Positions 1-10,780 of a stretch of 64,000 bases of DNA are shown here, one piece after another (position 1 is the stretch's first letter; the number at the start of each line of letters is the position of its first letter). The stretch lies in NCBI GenBank assembly GCA_022702545.1, contig JAHRBC010000001.1, forward strand, positions 8,680,001 through 8,744,000, in the 5' to 3' direction. The position numbers and the translations under genes are program-made. The stretch comes from Phycomyces nitens. Its lineage: Eukaryota; Mucoromycota; Mucoromycetes; Mucorales; Phycomycetaceae. The notes under the pieces are model-generated. The model was given only the letters and a program-made list of their open reading frames with translations, had not been told where the DNA came from and made no database searches.

Positions 1-1439
1 ATTCCTTCCTTAAAATAGCCTCGTAACCAGTTTAATCTACTCAAACACTCTACGTGGCAACGGTGGAAGCATCTTCAGACCACATTCCAAATTTGGAAAG
101 ATGCTTCCACTTGTTCAGGCTAAAGTATTTTGTTTATTTTGCAGGTGTGTCAAGGCCTGGCATCTGTAAGCATATAGACCGCCTATGAAATCGAAAAGAA
201 TAATTGAAGACATGTAAATAAATAATAAAAAAGAAACCCTTAAATACTAGGGAAAAAATAAATAGTGTTTGACACGGCATGACAGAGATTGTTGTCAGCG
301 AGAAGGAAAAGAGAGCGCAGAAAACTGCAAGTGGGATAAAACCAACGTATCAAAGGGATGTTTCTTTTAGAAAAAGTAGTTTTGTGTCTAGATCCCATAA
401 ACCTTTAAAAAAATGCCTTTGTAGCGTGTAGATATGAAAAAAGGAAATGAGAAAATGGAGTAAAAAAGTTCCAAGAACAGCCTCGACAGGCAACGACAAC
501 AAAAGTTATCACCACACAGCAAAGGCAATGGGGTCACATCATAGGATAGATGTCAAGTTCAAGAAACCAGTCAGGCAAATCTCCCCATGCCTTACCAAGT
601 CCTTTGACATGAAAGGATTATTGGGCCCCCTTTTGAGTCAGCCAAGACTCTCTTTGGGTAAGTCATATAATAAGGGTAACGTGGTATTTACAATTCCTTC
701 TATAACATTTCCTAAATACAAACAAGTTAAAACTTTGAAATCAAAGGCTATAAGAAGAAAAAAGCAATTTACATTCGATATCCATCTCTCAGTTGTGCTT
801 ACAAAACGCGTGACAACAACAAAGAAGAAATAAAGCATGAACAGTAAATTGGCAATTTCAAATATGGACCACCCTATTTACGTCACAGATATCATACTAA
901 TTCTCAAACACTTACTCTTAATAATAATACAACTCCTTAAAAACTGGCAATAGTTCTTTCTTTTCTCTTCCCATCACCAAAATATCAAAAATGTTACTGT
1001 CCTACAAACGTTGTCCAATATGTACTACTCATTACAATAATATCTTTCTTGCTTTGGTTTCTGTATATAAAAGAAAGTAAGTGAAGCACATCTCTATGTT
1101 TTATGTGCTGACGTACCTTACCCTATTGCCAATTCATATAGTCCATGCCTTGCTTTCCGCCGTATCGATTTAACGGTGTCCATATTTCAAATTTGAAAGA
1201 GATTCCTAATGACATAAAATATCATATCTCTGCTACTTTGGCACCCAAGGAACACGTAAGGAGTATGTTCCATCAAAGAACCTTGGAGTACTAACACATG
1301 TTTGTAGTATCCAAAAAGAAAACTAAAGTTGATTATATAAAGTGAAAAAGGAGAAACAGTTCACAAGCCACTTATCACAAAGAATTACACTGAATATACA
1401 TTTAATTCAGGGGTAAGTTGGGTCAAACTTGGGTTGACC
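1..1439. other. AT-rich spacer without a supported gene
   Basis: There is one open frame of 128 codons (447-833), but it has low-complexity Lys-rich composition, no recognisable motif and no splice-linked extension, so I do not call it. Nothing else is supported here. Confidence 0.5.
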
Positions 1440-3180
1440 ACAGGGACTTGATATTTGTATCAACTTTACAATAGAGCACGCAAATCAACTTCTTATTTTT
1501 GTAAAGGCTTTGACTCAAAAAGAAAGCACGTCCAAGTATCAGATGATAATGATAGCATTAGTGCCAGCTCTGATGAAGATAGCCATAAAGTAAATATATG
1601 ACTGACATATATATAATTTACTTCGATTAATAACGCATAATATTCATAGAAATCAAATATATGGAAGAATTGGCTAAAGTTTCTCAGTGCTGAAAAAAAT
1701 GACACAAACTTTCATATTTTCAGGTATTTATATTCGTAAGAAAAAACTTGCTAAAAGAAATGAATCTCATGTATGTATTTTATAACATCTAGCCCTGAAA
1801 AACACAAAATCATTCGTTGCGGCCATGGGATATTGCCCCGCCCTTATTTAGACCCTAGTCTTTATAAGAGGCATCTAAAAAGACATGCGGTACAAAGATT
1901 CCCCTTGTCCGTAGAGTCCACAACCTACATTGATAATGTTTCGGATAGTGTAAGTTCCTGTGAGAAATTGCTGTTTTCAGATTGAATTATTAAAGTGTAT
2001 GTCATATTTAGAACACTATCCGAACATTTGAAAGGGCTATGATGGCCGTTCCTGAATTTTAGGATGAAAATATCCAAAATTCAGTTGATTTTCTTAGGGA
2101 TATTTTCTTATCCATGTAATATTAAAAAAGAATCCCCAGTGTAATACAAACAAGACAGAAACTAATATCTTTGTTCACCTAGGTTAAGACTCTATAAATC
2201 AAAGCAAGATCTGGCTTCAAGTGAGTCTGTCTTTAACCATCTTTTGGTTTATCGATTCATGGATTCGGTTGCCCTGTCGATGCAAAGCAAGCATGACTGT
2301 GGAAGTGATTTTGTCCCTGGCGAAGCTTTCCTCTCTGCTGTAAAAAAAAACTGAAAGACATCGGCAGCTATAAAGACGATCGATTCCAATACAAGGCCGA
2401 TGGTATAATCAAAACGATCAATATCAGAGGCCTTGAGCTATTTCTGGTCGAAATTCCGGTCCCTATGGAAGCGTAGACAAAACCAAGTCGAACTTTGACC
2501 ACCATAAAGGGACTTTCGGTACATTAGCTATGCTAAAAACGATTGCCGATGAGTTCAACTATGCCGAAATCGATGTCTTTCTAAATATCAAAGTTTTTTT
2601 TGTTCACGCCACAGGTAATTTAACCAAATCATACATACTTAAATGTAATATTATTATATACTGATGCAAATATACAAAATAGATACTTCCATCTACCTCT
2701 GGAGCCTTTCCTTCAAAAAAGAAGGCATTTATGAGTTGTGGAGGGAAGAGAGCGTGGACATAAGACCTTTGTTCGCCGAGCATAAAGACATGCTCCAAGA
2801 TGCCATTCACTTTTTTTGGACCATGAAGGTAATTATTATCATTTGTACTTCATATACATATGCACTAATATGTATAATTTTATAGAGACTCCTTGAAGAA
2901 GCGATAGACAACATCGTCTTATTACGGGATAGCCATGATGTGAAGAAGAAAGAATTCAGATATTCTGAGCTTTCCCCTCCCCTTCTTACTGATGTTATCA
3001 ATCCTGCTATCCTTGCTCTTAATCAGAAGCATCATAGTAAGGGTATGGCAGAAGAAGGTCCATTTTATAACTAATTTTGTACATTTACATCCATCCTACA
3101 ATAAATTATATCCCAACCATCTGTTCATATTAGGCCTGGTCAAGCGTAAAATACCACGCTTTGTTCAATTTTTTTAATAA
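1440..3180 (+). pseudogene. Decayed copy of a multicopy (probably mucoralean) gene family
   Basis: This stretch holds broken coding pieces in several plus-strand frames. Around 1790-1980 there is a Cys/His-containing piece (RCGHGILPRPY followed by YKRHLKRHA) that looks like a degenerate zinc-finger-like motif. Around 2460-2610 a frame reads KSNFDHHKGTFGTLAMLKT and continues to VHATG. At 2664-2830 there is YELWREESVDIRPLF and HFFWTMK, followed by an intron-like GTAATTATTA...TTTTATAG and then LLEEAIDNIVLLRD. Stops and frame changes separate the pieces (for example at 2351-2352 and 2476). The pattern resembles a large family of uncharacterised proteins that I associate with Mucorales genomes; that assignment is from memory of family style, not a search. 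The 3' part (2880-3115) is repeated in diverged form at 8800-9045. Function unknown. Confidence 0.45.
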
Positions 3181-3294
3181 GCATCATTGGATATGTTCGC
3201 CAAAAAGTCTCAAAAAGCATTTGAACAAAACGTAAAAATTTGAATATGAAAAATCCTGTTTAAATCATGCAAGAAATTTTTTTTCTTTCTAATA

Positions 3295-3697
3295 GAGGGT
3301 TTGGTACATTATCAAAATATCCTCCTACCTAAAAATGGAAGCCACGGTCTTTGGATTGTTTCAAATTATTTTCAAAAAAAAATGCGATTTTTTGTGAAAA
3401 ATAGCGATTGTATATTTGAAAATACATCTTCTTGCTGGCTGTTTTGTCAGTTCTGGTGGCTTTTTTTGTAAAGTAACAGTATAGGGTATATTTAAGAGAT
3501 GTATTAACAAGGAATATATAATTATTATTTACAAAAGCATTTATATACTCTTATAATGTTATAAACTTGTATCAATTGATATTTTGGTAGTCCTAAAAAG
3601 GCAAGTTTCATTTTGCTATTACACAAATATCCTATTAAGGTAGTGTTTTTTTGCCTAGTCAAACTTGAATGATTTTTTGATTATTTACCAAACCCTC
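3295..3697 (+). mobile_element. TA-flanked MITE, copy 1 (403 bp)
   Basis: The element starts GAGGGTTTGGTA and ends in the inverted match TACCAAACCCTC, with the dinucleotide TA directly outside both ends (3293-3294 and 3698-3699). It is AT-rich and has no coding capacity. TA flanks with short terminal inverted repeats fit a non-autonomous Tc1/mariner-type element, although the transposase family is an inference. A second copy lies inverted at 4682-5292. Internal landmarks shared by both copies are GGAAGCCACGGTCTTTGG near one end and a block reading CAATTGATA near the other. Confidence 0.75.
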
Positions 3698-3826
3698 TAT
3701 TAATTTGAGTGGTTGGACATTGCCTGGTTGATAATGGCTGGTAAGTACTATGGAGTATTTAGACTTCCATGACGGTAACAAAAGAGCTGTACGTATCCAG
3801 TTTTTTTCTAAGCCAACTGAGCTCTG

Positions 3827-3895
3827 ATTAGTAGCTCAGTTGGTGTGACGTTGGAATTGGAAGAAGGGTCCTGAGTTCGATTCGCGCCATGGGCA
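3827..3895 (+). other. tRNA-like relic (A-box and B-box motifs)
   Basis: The stretch contains TAGCTCAGTTGG (A-box-like) and GAGTTCGATTC (B-box-like) about 40 bases apart, as in a tRNA gene. The 7-base acceptor arms do not pair and the T-stem is mismatched, so a functional tRNA is unlikely. It may be a dead tRNA or the head of a tRNA-derived SINE. It lies between the two inverted MITE copies. Confidence 0.3.
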
Positions 3896-4249
3896 TCTTT
3901 AGATATTTGAGTTGCGATTCAATAAAATATATACTTCTTCATCTGAGACCTTGTAAATTGACGTTGATCTTCTTGAGTCGAGTTGGTTCTTTTAGTTTTA
4001 ACCAAGACTCTTACATTTTATCTGTGTAGACAGTTTTTTTTAAAAAGCCACAAGTTTTGGGCTTCACTATCAGCAATAATCATAGAATTTTTAAAGAATA
4101 AAACATTAATTCTACATCATCAACAAGGAGTATGCCACTCGCGTATACACGTACTTAAAATAAAAATGGCAAAAAGCCAACACACTTCGGAGTTGTTCCC
4201 GAAGCGCCAACGATCACACACCAGCCAATACCCATACCATTGACACGCC

Positions 4250-4330
4250 GAAAGGCGCACGCCGGGATTCGAACCGGCGCCGACGGAGTAAAAGCTAAGT
4301 GTACAACCGATTGGACTATCGATGTGTGGT
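4250..4330 (-). other. tRNA-like relic (possible UUU/Lys anticodon loop)
   Basis: Read on the minus strand, there is an A-box-like TAGTCCAATCGG, a possible anticodon loop CTTTTAC, and a strong T-arm-like hairpin GCCGG-TTCGAATC-CCGGC. The T-loop would be 8 rather than 7 bases, the anticodon stem is poor and the acceptor arms do not pair. I read it as a decayed tRNA or a tRNA-derived repeat. tRNAscan-type covariance scoring would settle it. Confidence 0.3.
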
Positions 4331-4681
4331 GCAAGCGGTATATAAAAAATATCGCCCATATATAATATTTTAGTTACTAAATAAGGAACGTAGGACCATG
4401 ACTCACTTTAAATAACTAATACCCAGAATAATATGGGTTTCAATAGCTTATATATTTTAACATTCAGAATATTTTATTTTCTTTTAAATTATGGGCTACA
4501 CACTCACAGTGAGAAACGTTTCAGTCCCAACAAAAATAGCAAAGTCAACTTTTTTTTTAAAAATAAAAATATTATTCCCTTCCAATTTTATTAATCAAGC
4601 CCATTATTAAAACATCATCTTTATCAGAATTCACACGTCGTCCTTACATGAAAGCTGATTATCATAAGTATAGATGTATTA

Positions 4682-5292
4682 GAGGGTTTGGTGAATAATC
4701 AAAAAATCATTCAAGTTTGACTTGGCAAAAAACATTACCTTAATAGGATATTTATGTAACAAAAAAGTGAGACTTGCGTTTTTGGACGTACCAAAATATC
4801 AATTGATACAAAAGTTTATAACATTATAAGAGTATATAAATGCTTTTGTAAATAATAATTGTATATTTATTGTTAATACATTACTTAAATATACCCTATA
4901 CTGTCATATTACCAAAAACAGCTGCAAAAACTGACAAAACAGTCAGAAAGAAGATGTAATTTCAAATATACAATCGCTATTTTTCACAAAAAATCGCATT
5001 TTTTTTTTGAAAATAATTTGAAACAATCCAAAGACCGTGGCTTCCCAAGAAGTAGACCTTGATCCTATCTTCTAACCTACCACACTTCTACCATAATTTA
5101 CAAAAACAAAATCCCCAAAAACATTGAAAAAGCTAGAAAACCCTCCAAAAAAAATGTTGTGACCACTCTTTTGATTGTCTTCTTTTGAGTGTCACCAGAC
5201 TTCTCAAGCGTAATAAAATGCTTCTTACAAAAAAAAAGACCGTGGCTTCCTTTTTTAAGTAGGAGGGTATTTTGATAACATATCAAACCCCC
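4682..5292 (-). mobile_element. TA-flanked MITE, copy 2, inverted relative to copy 1 and carrying an insert
   Basis: This is the reverse complement of the 3295-3697 element. Its ends are GAGGGTTTGGTG and CAAACCCCC, again bounded by TA (4680-4681 and 5293-5294). It is 611 bp rather than 403 bp because about 190 bp (5046-5234) has been inserted inside it, flanked by a 16-bp direct repeat. Without the insert the two copies align over nearly their whole length with scattered substitutions and short indels, so the insertion happened after the two copies existed. Confidence 0.75.
5046..5234 (+). mobile_element. Probable retroposed transcript fragment inside MITE copy 2
   Basis: The insert is bounded by a direct repeat AAAGACCGTGGCTTCC (5030-5045 and 5235-5250), which is single-copy in the uninterrupted element. 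It ends in a run of A residues just before the second repeat, and an AATAAA hexamer lies about 12 bases upstream of that run. A long target-site duplication plus a 3' poly(A) tail and a polyadenylation signal is the signature of reverse transcription primed at the target (LINE-type machinery). The source transcript was not recognised. The small open frames here are not called as genes. Confidence 0.55.
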
Positions 5293-5320
5293 TATTATTG
5301 TGGGCATTTGACAATAATAT

Positions 5321-6379
5321 GTGCTAGTGTGCAAAATAATATGTGCTAGTGCGCACACTTGTTTCTCAAGTGGGCAAATTCTAACGGGTAAACCAGTACA
5401 TCATTCCCTCCTAACAGAATCATTGAATGATAGCATCACATTGCCAGATGACATTTACTTGGAATTGGTCTATGCCGTCACTGATGTTGATTCCAAGGTC
5501 AAGACAAGAGGTCATGTAGAATTGCTTTTGCTTACTATGGCTCAAGACTTGGATATTCGCCAGCAATCAGTAGTTTGGGGAATTACAGCTGCGTAAGTTG
5601 TGCGATTGAGATTTATGACAACATAGGATTAGATACTAATGGTAGATATTACATTTCTCACAAGTATAGTTTGAAGAAACTGCCATTCACTGCCATCAAA
5701 GATAAAACAACCATTGGAGAAGGAGAACTTCTGACTACATACTTTGATCCCATCCTTGCTAACATTTTGGCCAACCCGGATGAAAATGTACTTCTACGTT
5801 GGGCAAACGTCACTTGTGATGCAACCGGAGATAAGAGACCAGATGCAACCATCAGCAAGCTTACGCAAATGTCTTTTGGACCAAGCCTTGGATTTGGCGA
5901 GGCAAAAGTGGCTCAACCAACATGCGATAAATACATGCTTTGCCTCGACTTGACACGTTTGGCCACTTTTGCAAAAGATACGATTGACGAAAACAAGTTG
6001 AACATATCTTTATCATTCCAAAACAATACAAAAAAATCTTTATCATTCCAAATACATGGTAAGCAAAGGAAAATGGAAGAAAGAATAAATATGTAAAGAA
6101 CCCCTTTATTTTCTTGTAATAGGCTTTAGCATTACTTTCTTCATCACCCGTTTACGACACGATGGCATCTATATCATGCAAGAAATATCCCATATGACGT
6201 TTCTTCGATCGATTGAAGAATTAGTCACTTTCATCAACATGAAAAATTTGAAGATGCTGCTCAAAGTCACTGATATATTTTGGCGATTATGTAAACCATG
6301 TGACAGTAGACTCCACACTATAGCAGTGATAGCCGACCATTACAAAATAGAGATTAAAAGTACAAGGGAACTAGAATAA
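5321..6379 (+). pseudogene. Relic or damaged copy of a multicopy uncharacterised gene family
   Basis: A first reading frame (5321-5590) ends with LDIRQQSVVWG and is continued, after a one-base frame change near 5575, by a frame containing EGELLTTYFDPIL, DENVLLRWANV, KRPDATISKLT, GFGEAKVAQPT and DLTRLATFAKDTID. An intron (6060-6122, GTAAGC...AATAG) then joins in frame to a last exon reading FSITFFITRLRHDG and IEELVTFINMKNLK, ending at 6379. The order and style match a multicopy uncharacterised family that I associate with Mucorales genomes. A short tandem duplication (TCTTTATCATTCCAAA at about 6007 and 6038) repeats SLSFQ in the protein. The frame change suggests a pseudogene, but an unrecognised intron there cannot be excluded. 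No function can be assigned. Confidence 0.5.
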
Positions 6380-7763
6380 TATTATATAGATAATCATAAT
6401 ATTCTTTCTTCAATATATAACGCTCTCGCAGTATCTATAAGTTCCCAACCCCAAATTACTACAAAGATTTTTGCACTCCAGTCATTCAAAGTAAGCGGTA
6501 CAAAGCTCACGTCAGATGCTCCCGGGAGGTTTTCTTTTCATTCTACTGCAGAGGTTGGAATATATTGAGTTTGTATGAAACATTATTAGGAAATTTTACA
6601 GCACATTGGAGCCAGTTTATCGACATGACATAATACATCGGTTTAGAGGCATTGAATATATATAATACAGATTGTATTATAAAAGCCAACAAAGAGTGTC
6701 TAGAAAATTGAAATATAATTCTGATTACTAGACCAATTGATTATATTACTCTGAAGTAAGAATACAATCCTAACGTATTACCGGTTGGCATTGGAGGTAC
6801 ATTTGTCAAGAATCATTATGGGTGGATTTGCCTATATATTAGAAAACACTGGATGGTTAGAATTTCAAAAGTACAAGGCTCTCATATCACGAAACTCGTT
6901 CCAAAAGACGAGTAGCACAAAATAATTATTATGAAGAAAACCTTTCACATAAAAAGAGCAGCTTCTGATTGTTGGAACGACACCAGTTTTTTTTTGGATA
7001 TACAAAGATAGACTTTTGTTATGTAGCTGACTATAATCGTAATAATATCTGACTTATTACAAGCCCCCGAAAGATTAAATAGGGTAGTTACCAAAGCTGA
7101 GACGAGAGATATGGTATTAACTCTCTGAGCCGCGCTTTGATTCTCAAGTTTACATTGATAAAGCTTAACCTTCTATCAAATCACCTCTTTATATATTTTG
7201 GTCGTGGAAATGAGATTTATTCATTCATCCTTTATTTGCCTGAGACTCTGGACCTGGTACTACCATTTCTTTATTCATACGAAATTTCCAGAATAAATTC
7301 TCGCTAGTTGTATTCTATACTCATTATCATCAATAAGCAAAGGTGTTATATTCTTAGGCAAGAAAATAGTAAAAATAATAAACTATAATATAGACAGCAG
7401 CGAGTACCTTGAGACTGTATATAAGCATGTCTTTAATCTCCACAAAATCGAAAACTGCCATATATTGTTTGATGCCTCTTATAACAAGAGTCTCAATTGT
7501 CCTTGAGAATCTTGCCAAACAAATAGCTATAATTCGTTTGTAAAAATCGCAGATATGACTACAAAGGGGAAGACCGTATAGCTATGAATCTGCCTTTATT
7601 AGTTTTAAATGGATATCGTGAAAGCCAATCAAGTCCAAGAAAAGTAAACATTCTTCATCAGAACAATTGTTATAATAAACATTCAATATTTTAAGGTGCT
7701 AAAATAGTCGAGGAGCTTTGTGGAATAATTCTATTGCGCCGTTCCTTTGCCTTTCAGTATCGT
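6380..7763. other. AT-rich spacer with possible trailing F-box relic
   Basis: No intact gene is visible. Scattered minus-strand segments (about 7380-7660) read like leucine/isoleucine-rich repeats and may be the decayed C-terminal end of the F-box pseudogene to the right, but stops interrupt every frame. Confidence 0.35.
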
Positions 7764-8268
7764 CTATTTCTTTGTCATCATTTTTGGTATATTCAATAAA
7801 AAGCTGGATTGCATGTAGTTTGGGATATTTGCGAGTATGTTATCTAGATCAGACATAATCGAGTTATCAAAAATAAATACGAGCTCTCTTAATAAGTCCC
7901 CAGAGGTCCCAAGCAGCCATAGTTCCAACGTGGCACGGGCGTAGAGAATCAAATCTGAATGTAATAGACTTTATATTTGGAAAAGCTTTTTGTAGTGCGT
8001 AAAGCTCTTCATCTGTTGCATGTAAATTGCGCTTTAAAACCAAGTATTCCACAAGGTTCCAATTGTTTTGGTAAGGTTGTTGATCATCTTGGGTAGAATT
8101 AACAATGTTGTCCAATCTCTTTCTGCGTATTTCTAGATCATGTCACAAGGAATCCTGAAAGAGTTCTTTCCATGCTTCCCAAACTAGAGTACAAGTGGTT
8201 AGGTCATTGAAATAAAGAAGTTTTGCGATTTTGTTTACATTTTCTCGAAGAAGCTCTGATAAAGTCAT
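7764..8268 (-). pseudogene. F-box protein pseudogene
   Basis: Starting at the minus-strand ATG at 8266-8268, the frame reads MTLSELLRENVNKIAKLL then FNDLTTCTLVWEAWKELF, which is a typical fungal F-box (Skp1-binding) start. It is interrupted by a TGA at about 8142, where the context (DSL-stop-HDLEIR) suggests a former Trp codon TGG. The frame then continues as RKRLDNIVNSTQDD, NWNLVEYLVLKRN and AFPNIKSITFRFDSLR, the usual start of the LRR-like half. A further frame shift lies near 7880, after which SDLDNILANIPNYMQ continues. Two disruptions make a functional protein unlikely. F-box proteins of this kind normally act as substrate receptors of SCF ubiquitin ligases. Confidence 0.6.
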
Positions 8269-8799
8269 GATAATAAAGAATATTTGGAAGTGATATTGGA
8301 AAGAGAGGTTTTAACACTTTTTAAAAGTTCCAATGTCTTTTCAACTAATCCACTGTCTGACAAAAGAAAAGAGGCGCAGGACATTGTAAAACAGACGATA
8401 CAGTCAGTAGTATACAGAGTTTAAAGATGAGCAAGGATGTACAAGTTCTATTGAAATGATCTTTGTACTGATACGGGTAAAAACTTTATTATAAAATTAA
8501 AAAAAAACCAACTACGAAAGATGTTAGATACAAGTAATAGGGAAAAAGATAGAAATCATACAAAAAGTATGATCGTTGGTTTAGAGAATGATATAGATAA
8601 AGGTTTAGAAAGTTAAAAGAGAAAGAGAAAATAGCAAGACCATATAATGGTCTTAGTGTATTAGGATAGTTACATTCGAATTTAAATAGTCAAACCAAAA
8701 CAGTGAATAGAGAAATTAAGCAAAATGAACGCAATCATTTCAAAGGTAACAAATATCGTTTATAACTTATGTAAATGCAAATTAATATATATATATAGT

Positions 8800-9060
8800 T
8801 TTATAGAGACTCCCTGAGAAAGCGATAGACAATATCGTTTTATTAAAGGGTAGCTATGATATGGAGAAAAGGGAATTCAGATATTCTGAGCTTTCCTTCC
8901 CTCATTACTGATGCTGTCGATCCAACCATCTTTGCTCTTAATCAAAAGTATCATAGTAAGGATATGGCAGAAGAAGGTCCCTTTTATAACTGAATTTGTG
9001 CATTTACATATATTCTATAATAAATTATATCCCAACGATATGTTCATTGAAATGGGCCAA
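8800..9060 (+). repeat. Diverged second copy of the 2880-3115 segment
   Basis: The segment GAGACTCCCTGAGAAAGCGA onward parallels GAGACTCCTTGAAGAAGCGA at 2884 and stays alignable through the piece encoding ILLSL/LLI-like and FVHLH...YNKLYPN, up to about 9040. Both copies have point differences and small deletions. It is a fragment only, with no upstream part of the gene, and is therefore a relic. Confidence 0.65.
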
Positions 9061-9470
9061 TATTTTGCTCATATTATATATCGCATTCCATCATAATAAA
9101 CATAAAGGAATGGGCTTTTTTTAGTCAAATTAAACCCTAGTAGTTGTTATTCTTTTTGCTGTAAACAAACAAGTGGCAATTATACTGTGAGAATATTAGG
9201 ATTGCTTATATACTATTATTCAAATTCCCTTGTAATTAGAGTCCCCGTCGTGTAATGGCTGGTTATCACTGTAGCAGTGTGAAGTGTATGTGTGCCTGGC
9301 GTGTAACTGTTCCTGAAATGTTAACTTGCTAGGGTCATTAGCAAGTAGTAACCGGAGATCGGTTGTAGAGTCTGTATTTTACTCAACTGTGGAGTTATAT
9401 ATCATACCCTTGTTGAATATTTTTTAATACCTCTCAAACTTCATAATACCTTTTATTATTCTATTAAAAA

Positions 9471-10780
9471 ATGGCATCTACTATTTATCTGGCAAGAGCT
9501 GCGATGATTTACTATGAACTACGCAACGAAATCATAAAGCAGAATGAGGCTGAAGATGAGTTGTTCATTCGTTTGAATCGTGATTCTACAGCTTATGCAT
9601 TGCATTACCAACTGGCCCCTTTGGACATCTCCTCATTGGATAATGATACTTGCGAGTCATTGTTCAGATTCACTTACACCAAGATTCGGGAGATAGCAAT
9701 AATTTTGGGCTTCCCTAAGCAAGTTTCTTTCAGAAGTGGAACAAACAAAAGCTTCTTGTTGCACCGAAATTTAGCACTGGCTATCATGCCAAGAAGGCTG
9801 GCATACCCTTCAAAACTCATGGACTTGGAGCTACTTTTCAAAATGAGCAAGCCAACTATCAGTGTTGTTTCCGACTTAATGGTTGAATTGCTATACGACC
9901 GATACCATGAAGGAATCAAATTCAATAAAAACCATTTGCATTCATTTAACCTTACAAGGTTCTCTGACGCAACAGAAAGAAAAGGTAAGCAATTGATTTG
10001 ACAAAAAGACACTTTATAATGGTGCCCTCTCTAATTACATGCTTTTATTAAGGATGTTGTTACGAAGGGGTCGTTGGATTCATTGGTGGCACTTTGAATG
10101 CCACAACACATCCAGTCGGATACCAGGATCGTATCTACACTGGCCATGTCGTATGTATCCCAAATAAATAAATAAAACTTTGGGACTTTTAATCTCTAAT
10201 TTTTGTGATTATTTAGCAATCCCACGGGTTAAAGTATCAAGGGATCGTAACCCCAGATGGCATAACCGTCAGTCTGTGTGGTCCTTTCCCAGGATCTATT
10301 CATGACCAGAATATGCTGGTGGGTAGTGGCATTACTGGTAACCTTCGGAAGTATTTGAACTGGAGAAGCGAGGGAGGGAAGTTGTATGCCATCTATGGTA
10401 ATCAAGATCACAATTCTTCTCTTGTTATCATCAAGCCATTCAAAAACAGTAAGTTTATAAGTAATTATCATATAGCGAATGCATTCATCTTTTCCATTAC
10501 AGGTAAGAAAATGGACACAATAAAGAAAGATGTAAACGACACGATGTCAGCTTTGAGGATTGCTGCAGAATGGGAGTTTAGGCATGTTGCCAACTTGTTT
10601 GGTTTTATCAAATGCAGACCAGGACAATCGGCTTCGCTGAGCAGACATGATCATTTTTATACAGTGGCAACACTTTTGAAAAACATACACATTTGTGTTA
10701 ATGGTGGGCGAACATCCAGGCACTTTAACATTCGCCCACCAACACTTGTAGAGTATATTGATGAAATTTCGCCACAATAA
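9471..10780 (+). CDS. DDE_Tnp_4/Harbinger-like transposase, first catalytic Asp lost
   Basis: Four exons (9471-9984, 10053-10150, 10217-10448, 10503-10780) join in frame through GT-AG introns into 373 residues. The N-terminal part is helical and resembles the HTH region of such transposases. The catalytic core shows NATTHPVGYQDRIYTGH, LKYQGIVTPDGITVSLCGP and GSIHDQNML (second Asp), and EWEFRHV (the Glu). The first block, normally GFIDGT, reads GFIGGT here: the GGT codon at 10084-10086 differs by one transition from GAT. The later YGD block also reads YGN. DDE enzymes need the acidic triad, so DNA cleavage is not expected. All exons and splice sites are nevertheless open, which fits either recent inactivation or a retained DNA-binding role. 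I saw no terminal inverted repeats flanking it. Confidence 0.75.

Noticed and set aside
447..833. 128-codon open frame
   Set aside because: Lys-rich low-complexity product, no motif, no splice partners; fits chance in AT-rich DNA.
5098..5358. 86-codon minus-strand frame across the MITE end
   Set aside because: It runs through the insert, the MITE terminus and flanking DNA, so it has no single origin.
9240..9400. Sequence resembling a tRNA 5' half (GTCGTGTAATGGCTGG)
   Set aside because: No matching T-arm or acceptor pairing within tRNA distance.
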